Shown piece after piece: positions 27,700 to 34,754 of a stretch of 64,000 nucleotides of DNA. The DNA is taken from NCBI GenBank assembly GCA_039819485.1, contig JBCBRY010000028.1, positions 1-64,000 of the forward strand, in the 5' to 3' direction. Made by a program: the position numbers and the translations under genes. The notes under the pieces are model-generated. The model worked only from the letters and a program-made list of their open reading frames with translations. It made no database searches and was not told the DNA's origin. This stretch comes from UBA6168 sp039819485 (GTDB taxonomy: Bacteria; Bacteroidota; Bacteroidia; Chitinophagales; Saprospiraceae). How positions within the stretch are numbered: the first letter of the stretch is position 1; every line of letters starts with the position of its first letter.

Positions 27700-28176
27700 A
27701 GATACAGGAAAACAAGTCGGTTCATGCCCGTGAAAAAGGGTATTTAATAAATAGTAAAAAAAATCATATAAAAATCGAACCTTCCCGCAACAAAGGCTTT
27801 TTACCTGCCGTAATAATATATATTAAAAATAATTAATCTGTAATAGACAGACAGTTAAGTTAAAACATTGACCCGTTGGCAGGTATTTTTCCAAAACCAT
27901 TTCTTTCCCATTTACCGACCGATTTAAACCGCCTGCCAAGAACATCGATAGGCCCTATTAATCTGCCTACCTGATGACGTCGGTTCCTTAATATTTTAGA
28001 ATGTGAGTGAGTGAGAGCAACTCGAAGCTCCTCATCCAAAACTGATAATGCGAATCAATCGCCGTATCTGACTTACAGTGAAAAAGGGCTTAAGGTAAAA
28101 AAGCTTCCGTCCCGTATCCCCTCTTTTGCTGTGCGTTGTTCGGCACCCACTTTTAACAAATTTAAGTCCGCCTCCT
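27700..28176. other. Intergenic region after the initiator gene
   Basis: AT-rich spacer of 477 bases between the Rep gene and the HYR-protein gene. It contains short complementary segments TTGGCAGG (27876-) and CCTGCCAA (27932-) but no hairpin with T-run. It must hold the promoter of the 28177 gene. No attachment-site-like direct repeat or integrase gene was recognised here or left of the partition genes. Confidence 0.4.
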
Positions 28177-31100
28177 ATGAAACACTGTACTATCTTGAGG
28201 GTGGTATGCATGGCCTGGCTGTGCCTGCTCGCCACCTTTGACGGACATACCCAATGTACCTTAGCCTGTAATGATCAGGTACAAATTTCCCTCGACCAGA
28301 ACGGAGTGGCAGTGGTCTTGCCAGGGATGATTCTCGATGGAGAGGAGTCTACTTGTCTGGGTGCGAAAACTGTAGACGTGATGCATCCATCCGGACTCAT
28401 GATCGGCGATACGGTCCGATGCGAATTTGTCAATGAGATTTTGAACGTTCAGGTCTTGGATGATACGACCGGTCTTCATTGCTGGGGAACCATTTTGGTA
28501 GAAGACAAATTGCCGCCACAGATTATCTGTCAAGATACAATGGTCAATTGCACTGCCGATATTTCTCCAGACAGCCTGGGCTTTCCCATTATTTCCGACA
28601 ATTGTTTTCAACCCCTTGATACGTCTTATTTCGATAATGTGGCCATTTCCCAATGTACCACTGATTACTCAGCCGTGCTGACCCGCACGTGGCATGTGAC
28701 CGATGCCAGCGAAAATATTTCCTTGCCATGCGTACAGACGATTTCTGTGGTGCGGCCCTCGCTGGCCGATGTTGAGTTTCCGCTCAATTTCGATAATGTA
28801 GAGCAGCCCGTACTGGCCTGCCCGCATAGCGATACTTCCCTGGCGTTTACAGGTGCGCCGATGATCGATAGTATTCCGGTCAGCAACCTGTGCAAGATCA
28901 GCTTTAGTTATGAGGACTTGGTAGTCGGAGCCTGTGGCTTTTCTTTTTCCGTCTTGCGTCGTTTTACGGTGCTGGACTGTTGTTCCGGTGAAATCATTAC
29001 ACACGACCAGTTAATAAAAGTAGATGACAATCAACCACCCTTGTTCGATTGTCCGGACACACTGACATTCAATGCCAACGGCCCTGGCTGTGCGGGTACC
29101 TTTTTGTTGCCCGCACTGCCCGTGAGCGATGACTGCTCCGGGGTCGTTACGATTCGCACAATCACTCCCACTGGCACGATCGAAGACAACGGCGGACTCG
29201 TCTTCGGTCTGCCTATGGGGCAGCACACCGTCACTTACGAGGCACACGATGGTTGTGGAAATGTATCGCATTGCGAAGTGGTCGTGAATGTAGAAGACCA
29301 AACAGTCCCGATTGCGATCTGTGATGAAATCACCCAGGTTTCTCTGACTTCGGGAGGTACGGCGCTAGTTGCAGCGGAGAATTTTGACGATGGAAGTTAT
29401 GACGAATGCTGCCCGGTCACTTTTCTGGCCCGGCGGATGGACGAACCCAGTGCCCCGTTTTTGCCGGAAGTTGAATTGAGATGTGAAGACATCGGTGACA
29501 GTACAATGATCGTCGTGCAGGTATTGGACTGCTACAGCAATGCCAACCAGTGCATGGTGAGTGTTTTGACAGATGACAAATTGCCGCCTGACATTATTTG
29601 CCCTCCGGATGTGACAGTGTCCTGCACGGAATTGCTGCCTGTTCCGGTTTCAATTACCGGCGAGCCGGCAGTTCTAGAAAATTGCGAGGTGGCCGATTTG
29701 GTTTTTGCTGATTTTGAAAATCTGAATTCCTGCAATACCGGGTTTATCCTTCGACAATGGACCGTGACCGATTCGGCGGGTTTCAGTGATGATTGCGAAC
29801 ATCGGATCTACCTGGTCGACAATTCGGAATCGACTTTTATTTTCCCTGCCGATACCTTGGCGGATTGTAGTGTTCCCATTGACAGTATTTCTGCTGGGGA
29901 AGCCATGGCTTTGGGTGACTGCGAGGCATGGGCGCTGAATATTTCAGATGAAATATTTCCGCTTAACTGTGGATTGAAAATATTCCGGACTTATACTTTT
30001 TTGGATTGGTGCTCGGGCTTGGACACTTCCCACACCCAGCTCATTGAAGTGCGGGATACCAACCCGCCCGTCTGGGACCAGCCAATTGGTTCGAAGGATA
30101 CGTCCTATGTATGCCCAGGTGATTTGGTGAAACCAGGCCCCCCAACAGCCACTGATTATTGCTCGCCGATGGGAGCGGTAGAAGTATTTTTGGTAAAAGA
30201 CACCATAGAGTTTATGGGATGCCCCAATCGCTTTGTACGCACTTTTACGTACACGGCAATGGACACCTGTGGCAATGTGGCAGAACCATTCCTGACCAGG
30301 ATATTTGTCAACGACACCATCCCGCCGACGGCTAATGTGCCCGACCGATTATTTAGTTGTTTGGATGAAATCCCGTTGTACGACGTGGACTCTGTCGATG
30401 CTTTTGACAATTGTCCTTCTCCGGTAACAGTGGAGCTGATTGCGGCAGATACGATTGACAACGGGTGTACCGGCAGGGTGGTACGAACCTACCGGATTAC
30501 GGATGTGTGCGGTTTGACCGCAGATATTTCACAAAACTTTATTTGGGCAGATACGATTCCGCCGACGGCGAATAACATGACACTGGGCCCTTTCCCTTGT
30601 CTGGAAAATGTCCCTGGTCCCGACCCAAGCACCTTGATGGCCATTGACAATTGCAAGGACACCGTTCTGATCGAGCACCTGATGGACAGCACCAATGTTG
30701 AGTTTTGTACCGGCCTGGTCTGGCGCACCTGGCGGCTGGCCGATAGGTGTGGAAACGATACAGTGCTTACGCAAATTTTGACCATCCTGGACACCATTCC
30801 ACCGAGCATGAACTGTCCGTTGGGGGTGAACGTACCCATTACAACCGAAAACTGTGAGGTGCAGATTTCAATCACGGTGGATGCGGTTGATAATTGCATG
30901 GGCAATCCCGTTGCAATCACCAATGACCACGGAAATGGAGGAGCGGCCGTAAATGGCATTTTCCCCCTTGGACGGGATACCATCAACTTCCAAGCGGTAG
31001 ATACCTGCGGCAATTTGGCGAGCTGCGCAGTCCCCATCAATATTACGGAACTGGTTCCGCCAACAATTACCTGCGGCGCCATCATTACGCAGTTTGACAC

Positions 31101-32646
31101 TTCGGGACAGGTCATTCTGGATATCGACTCCCTGCGGGCAGATGGTGACATAGATGGAGTGGATCTGTGTACGGACGTCACTTTTGACCTGAGCGTGGAC
31201 ACGTTGGATTGTATGTTGTACGATAGCTTTTTTGTGGATTCTTTAGGCATTGCGATCATGCCATACAGGCTGATCGTTGCGGATTCATTTAATAATCAGG
31301 ATTCCTGTTTTAGCTCGATTTTCCTGAGCGATCCGCTGGATAGTTGCAACATGGACGACCTGCTCGTTGGCGGCATGGTGACGAATGCCCAAAACGAACC
31401 ACTGCCCAATGTTGAAACCCAGCTGATCGACAACAACGATATGATCTATTCCATGACTTCTGAGCATGGATGGTATCACTTTGAAAGTGTGCCGCCCAAC
31501 GCCAGTTGCATGTTGAAGCCATATAAAAATGATGACCTGCGGAACGGCGTAACAACTTATGATCTCATTAAAATTTCCCGGCACATTCTCGGGACCGAAC
31601 TACTCGATTCTCCCTACAAACTGATTGCAGCCGATGCCAACCATTCAGGCGCAGTATCTACTTTCGACGTGGTGCTGATCCGCAAGGTTATCCTTTTTGT
31701 CAACCATGAATTTCCAAACAACCATTCCTGGCGGTTCATCAAAGCCGATTACGAATTCCCCGATCCAGGCAATCCGTTTGCCGAGCCGCTGCCCGGTCAT
31801 GCATGGATCAACAATATCACCCAGGATGTGTACGACCATCATTTTATCGGCATCAAGATCGGCGATGTGAACGGCTCGGCCTCGGTCAATTTCTCCGAAA
31901 CAGCAGCAGAGAGGAGTGTGGAAGGAATTACCTTTTCCACAGGAGAACAGATTTATCAGAAAGGAGAAACCGTTGAAATCCCGGTCACCGTGGATGACGT
32001 CGTTTCGCTCGAAGCGCTCCAGGCCACGCTGGAATACGATGATGATAAAATGGCATTTCTCGGCATTTTACCTGCCGGGTTGGATATCAATGATACAGAT
32101 TACGCCCATCCAAAATCCGGTTCAGTGACCTTGTCATGGATGCCCCATGAGGACACACCGGACGGGCGTTCTCTTTACCCCGGACAAGTTGTTTTCGTTT
32201 TGAAATTTAAACTGTTAGCGAACTTGGATTTGAGCAAGGCCCCCGATGTAAAATACGGGGCGAGTTTGACCATGAATTCCACGATGACGCAGGCCATTGC
32301 GTATGAAAATGGCGGTAATCCCTTGAATGTTAATTGGCGCATCCACGATTTCCCACACACTATGGAAGTGGATGCAGCCAACTTTTTCCAACTGCCGCAG
32401 AACCGCCCCAACCCATTTGCCAATGAAACGAAAGTGCTGTTTTATGTTAAAGAAAAAATGCCCGTTCGGCTGGAAGTAGTGGATCTGGCCGGCCGGAAAA
32501 TAACACTAAAAGATCAGGAAATGGGTGCCGGGTGGCATGAAGTGGCCATCGGCCGGGAACAGCTCGGCGGCAGCGGCATTTATTTCTGCCAGCTTATTAC
32601 CCCCCACGGATCGGCACAACGGAAAATGGTGGTGAGCGACCCGTGA
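28177..32646 (+). CDS. Giant T9SS protein with HYR-like repeats, dockerin-like and cohesin-like domains
   Basis: 1489 residues from the ATG at 28177 (MKHCTILRVVCMAWLCLLAT, signal peptide cut near FDGHTQC); the frame is open upstream but those codons look untranslated. About ten Cys-containing HYR/Ig-like repeats of roughly 85-100 residues fill residues 25-1080, each with PP.I.C and a W..D.CGN-like core. Then come a carboxypeptidase-regulatory-like domain (about 1085-1130, NEPLPNVETQLID), a dockerin-like duplicated segment (VTTYDLIKISRHILG and DANHSGAVSTFDVVLIRKVI), a cohesin-like domain (about 1265-1390, GETVEIPVTVDDVVSLEALQ) and a T9SS type-A sorting domain (LPQNRPNPFANETKVLFYV). It is a cell-surface or secreted adhesin-like protein. 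It ends at a terminator (32703-32742). Confidence 0.9.
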   Translation: MKHCTILRVVCMAWLCLLATFDGHTQCTLACNDQVQISLDQNGVAVVLPGMILDGEESTCLGAKTVDVMHPSGLMIGDTVRCEFVNEILNVQVLDDTTGLHCWGTILVEDKLPPQIICQDTMVNCTADISPDSLGFPIISDNCFQPLDTSYFDNVAISQCTTDYSAVLTRTWHVTDASENISLPCVQTISVVRPSLADVEFPLNFDNVEQPVLACPHSDTSLAFTGAPMIDSIPVSNLCKISFSYEDLVVGACGFSFSVLRRFTVLDCCSGEIITHDQLIKVDDNQPPLFDCPDTLTFNANGPGCAGTFLLPALPVSDDCSGVVTIRTITPTGTIEDNGGLVFGLPMGQHTVTYEAHDGCGNVSHCEVVVNVEDQTVPIAICDEITQVSLTSGGTALVAAENFDDGSYDECCPVTFLARRMDEPSAPFLPEVELRCEDIGDSTMIVVQVLDCYSNANQCMVSVLTDDKLPPDIICPPDVTVSCTELLPVPVSITGEPAVLENCEVADLVFADFENLNSCNTGFILRQWTVTDSAGFSDDCEHRIYLVDNSESTFIFPADTLADCSVPIDSISAGEAMALGDCEAWALNISDEIFPLNCGLKIFRTYTFLDWCSGLDTSHTQLIEVRDTNPPVWDQPIGSKDTSYVCPGDLVKPGPPTATDYCSPMGAVEVFLVKDTIEFMGCPNRFVRTFTYTAMDTCGNVAEPFLTRIFVNDTIPPTANVPDRLFSCLDEIPLYDVDSVDAFDNCPSPVTVELIAADTIDNGCTGRVVRTYRITDVCGLTADISQNFIWADTIPPTANNMTLGPFPCLENVPGPDPSTLMAIDNCKDTVLIEHLMDSTNVEFCTGLVWRTWRLADRCGNDTVLTQILTILDTIPPSMNCPLGVNVPITTENCEVQISITVDAVDNCMGNPVAITNDHGNGGAAVNGIFPLGRDTINFQAVDTCGNLASCAVPINITELVPPTITCGAIITQFDTSGQVILDIDSLRADGDIDGVDLCTDVTFDLSVDTLDCMLYDSFFVDSLGIAIMPYRLIVADSFNNQDSCFSSIFLSDPLDSCNMDDLLVGGMVTNAQNEPLPNVETQLIDNNDMIYSMTSEHGWYHFESVPPNASCMLKPYKNDDLRNGVTTYDLIKISRHILGTELLDSPYKLIAADANHSGAVSTFDVVLIRKVILFVNHEFPNNHSWRFIKADYEFPDPGNPFAEPLPGHAWINNITQDVYDHHFIGIKIGDVNGSASVNFSETAAERSVEGITFSTGEQIYQKGETVEIPVTVDDVVSLEALQATLEYDDDKMAFLGILPAGLDINDTDYAHPKSGSVTLSWMPHEDTPDGRSLYPGQVVFVLKFKLLANLDLSKAPDVKYGASLTMNSTMTQAIAYENGGNPLNVNWRIHDFPHTMEVDAANFFQLPQNRPNPFANETKVLFYVKEKMPVRLEVVDLAGRKITLKDQEMGAGWHEVAIGREQLGGSGIYFCQLITPHGSAQRKMVVSDP

Positions 32647-32702
32647 CCCCAAACGTAATTCATGAGAGTATTTGTTACATAATTTTTAGACAGAACAGAG
32701 CT

Positions 32703-32742
32703 GTCCCGAATAGTGGAAACGTCCATTGTTCGGGACTTTTTT
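32703..32742 (+). terminator. Rho-independent terminator of the HYR/cohesin-like protein gene
   Basis: Stem GTCCCGAA (32703-32710) / TTCGGGAC (32729-32736) followed by TTTTTTC, 57 bases past the stop codon. Confidence 0.85.
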
Positions 32743-32795
32743 CAAATTGGGTCAAAGTAGAAATTGGTGTATCTTAATCTAATCTATGATATTGT

Positions 32796-32833
32796 AAAAA
32801 GGTATCCCAACATAAATTCTTGTTGGAATACCT
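32796..32833 (-). terminator. Rho-independent terminator of the peptide gene cluster
   Basis: Arms AGGTATCCCAACA (32800-32812) and TGTTGGAATACCT (32821-32833), 13 bp with one non-Watson-Crick position; on the minus strand a T-run (plus A-run 32796-32800) follows. It lies 21 bases past the stop of the 39-residue peptide gene, which supports that this small gene is really transcribed. Confidence 0.85.
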
Positions 32834-32853
32834 CTGGGAGATGGGTATCTTAA

Positions 32854-32973
32854 TTACCCAAGATCATCCGTTATGATGATGTTACTGTTGCCGCCTTTGA
32901 GGGCTTTCTGTTTTTCCTCCTCCAATAAAGTTTTAGCTTTTATGAAGATGAAGGAAGTGGTTTCCTTTTTCAT
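32854..32973 (-). CDS. Double-glycine-leader peptide (39 residues), RiPP- or pheromone-like
   Basis: ATG at 32973 to TAA at 32854. The leader-like part MKKETTSFIFIKAKT continues LLEEEKQKALKGG and ends at a Gly-Gly site; the predicted core is NSNIIITDDLG, 11 residues and acidic. The pattern basic start, hydrophobic/Leu patch, acidic-polar stretch, then (I/L)KGG matches the double-glycine leaders of natural-product precursors common in Bacteroidota. A good terminator sits directly downstream. A second peptide with KGGN and an acidic core lies 600 bases upstream on the same strand (33575-33699), below a LytTR two-component system. No modifying enzyme or peptidase-containing transporter is in the window. 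Function inferred, not shown. Confidence 0.65.
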   Translation of the reverse strand: MKKETTSFIFIKAKTLLEEEKQKALKGGNSNIIITDDLG

Positions 32974-33078
32974 GTTGAATATTTTTAAGATGATAATTTA
33001 TGTTGCCATATATTCTACTTCCATTCCTGCTGATAGTAGTATCAAGATAATTGATACAAACTTAGCAACCGGAACTGT

Positions 33079-33477
33079 CTATAGTTCGATATAGATGGGA
33101 AAATTCTGACTCGTACCGATACTACCACAGCCGGACCAACTTACCGTAGGAGTACTACAGATGAAATTTGGAGGAAGTGGGGTGTCCGGGTAACTTGAAT
33201 TGATAATAATGTAGTCTGACAATTCATTGACCTCGATGGTATTGATTCCTATCTGTAACTCCACGGGTCTTCCAATTTCTGGTTCAAAAGTGAATGTGAC
33301 TTGAGGTAACGAGGGGAAACAAGTCAAGTCAACGTCAACTGTCATTGTACAGGATGATTCCGTGGTAACTGTTTCTTCGCAATTGTCTGTCCCTGACTCC
33401 AGCATATTCTCGTTTACGTTTTCAAATGACAAAAAGAAAATAGGCAAAAGGAAAAGACTGAGTTTTAAGATTTTCAT
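33079..33477 (-). CDS. Secreted 132-residue protein of unknown function
   Basis: Signal peptide MKILKLSLFLLPIFFLSF, then a mature part of about 110 residues that is rich in Thr, Ser, Pro and Cys (five Cys), with beta-type segments (VTFTFEPEIGRPVELQIGIN, NELSDYIIINSSYPDTPLPP). No known domain. It lies between the two double-glycine peptide genes and on the same strand as the upstream two-component system, 500 bases below the response regulator. It could be a secreted partner, immunity-like protein or unrelated surface protein. A weak hairpin GTATCAA/TTGATAC at 33039-33057 follows it. Confidence 0.7.
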   Translation of the reverse strand: MKILKLSLFLLPIFFLSFENVNENMLESGTDNCEETVTTESSCTMTVDVDLTCFPSLPQVTFTFEPEIGRPVELQIGINTIEVNELSDYIIINSSYPDTPLPPNFICSTPTVSWSGCGSIGTSQNFPIYIEL

Positions 33478-33574
33478 AGTTAATTTTTTTAGTTAAAGGT
33501 TTGAGATAAAAATTTTTACAAACAAGCTTATTTTATGTCACTGGACATACCGATATTGGAAAAGCTTCTGACGA

Positions 33575-33699
33575 TTAGTCGGTATCCATATTCTCGATAC
33601 CTATAAAATCATTTCCACCTTTGATTTCAGCTTGATCTGTTTTAGAGAGGATGACAGTTTTTTTTCGAAGCTGCCATTGCTCTTTTCTTGTTTTTTCAT
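33575..33699 (-). pseudogene. Second double-glycine-leader peptide, frameshifted next to its start codon
   Basis: The ATG at 33697-33699 is followed by six A residues (minus strand). In the ATG frame the reading becomes nonsense. If the run were seven A the product would be 41 residues: MKKTRKEQWQLRKK, then TVILSKTDQAEIKGG, core NDFIGIENMDTD. The segment LRKKTVILSKTDQAEIKGG is a convincing Bacteroidota leader of the type L.L.K.TI..L....M..I.GG, and the core is acidic like that of the 39-residue peptide. So this is either a sequencing error, a recent frameshift, or a gene controlled by slippage in the A-run. The good frame stays open upstream of the ATG without an ATG start. Confidence 0.55.
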
Positions 33700-33921
33700 G
33701 ATTAAAAAGTTTGTAAGGCAAGCCGTTTTCTGTATGTAAAAGGGTCTGCCTTGGTTGAATAATATTTTATATCGTGGGGGCCCTTGTTCCGAAAGGGGCA
33801 GTATCCTGAGTTGAGTTCATTTTAATTTCCTGAGGAATTGTAACGATTGAACCCTGATCGTGGCATAAAGAAAAAGAGGGACAGGGGATGGATGGGAGCA
33901 TGAGGTCAGGTATGCAGGTGA

Positions 33922-33945
33922 ACGTGCGGGAATTTCCCGCGGACG
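33922..33945. terminator. Hairpin downstream of the LytTR regulator
   Basis: GCGGGAATTTCCCGC core (33926-33940) extended by ACGT/ACGT-like flanks, 33-56 bases beyond the regulator's stop codon. No T-run follows, so it may attenuate rather than stop transcription into the peptide genes. Confidence 0.45.
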
Positions 33946-33977
33946 TGTAAGGTATCGCTGACTTAAGGGCAGGAAGG

Positions 33978-34754
33978 CTACTTTGAACGCCTTTGTTTCA
34001 ATGCGGAAAGGAAGCTTTTTTTACGTCGAGCGGCAATTTCTAAACTATGACCATTGGAAAGGTGTGCAAGGCCAACTCGTCCTGCATCAAAGCGTACTAC
34101 CTTGGCAAGGTGTACAATATGAGACCGGTGTATACGGAAGAAAGAATGTTCTGGAAGTATTGATTCATAATAAGACAAGGGGTATGATGTGAGGCAGGAT
34201 AGACCATCGTCGAGCCGGAACCTGGAACCGTCGGCTTCTGCCGAAACCGAAACGATATCGTCAAGACTGACTACCCGGTGGCTTTTTATCCCCGGCAGTA
34301 CCAGACGGTCAAGCAGTTCGTGCTGCTTGCCATGAGTATTCCGGAAAAACCGGACGCTTTGAGCACTGCTTGCACTGGCACCGGTCGCCACAATTTTTTT
34401 CACGGCTTCTCTAAGCTCGGCCAAATCTATGGGTTTCAAGAGGTAGTCCAAGGCTGAATACTTGATGGCTTTGATGGCGTACATGTCATATCCTGTCACG
34501 AAGACTACACGGAAAGGGCAGGCGGGAAATGCATCAATCAGGTCGAAGCCATTACCGTCCTCCAATTCAATATCAAGAAATAGGACGTCAGGCAATATCT
34601 CTTTAATCATATCGATTCCCGATGCCACACCATCTGCGACACCTGCCAGCTCAATGCCTTCGCAATGGTTGGCCAGGAGCTCAATCAGGAGTTCACGATT
34701 GTTTGGTTCGTCTTCAATTATAGCCGCTCTGATAAGAGTTTTATTTGAGTTCAT
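33978..34754 (-). CDS. LytTR-family response regulator (pair with propeller kinase)
   Basis: 258 residues. Receiver domain about 8-125: acidic pocket Glu14/Asp15, phospho-acceptor Asp61 (FLDIELEDGNG), Lys in LDYLLKPID. LytTR domain about 150-255 (RVVSLDDIVSVSAEADGSRF, FFRIHRSHIVHLAKV, SNGHSLEIAARRKKSFL). Its start codon overlaps the kinase stop codon by four bases (ATGA), so both are translationally coupled. Downstream on the same strand lie the small peptide and secreted-protein genes; LytTR regulators often control secreted peptides and surface factors, which makes these the obvious targets to suspect. Confidence 0.95.
   Translation of the reverse strand: MNSNKTLIRAAIIEDEPNNRELLIELLANHCEGIELAGVADGVASGIDMIKEILPDVLFLDIELEDGNGFDLIDAFPACPFRVVFVTGYDMYAIKAIKYSALDYLLKPIDLAELREAVKKIVATGASASSAQSVRFFRNTHGKQHELLDRLVLPGIKSHRVVSLDDIVSVSAEADGSRFRLDDGLSCLTSYPLSYYESILPEHSFFRIHRSHIVHLAKVVRFDAGRVGLAHLSNGHSLEIAARRKKSFLSALKQRRSK

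Noticed and set aside
32873..33094. 73-codon plus-strand frame opposite the peptide gene
   Set aside because: It is the shadow of the 39-residue peptide on the other strand, and the terminator and GG motif support the minus strand.
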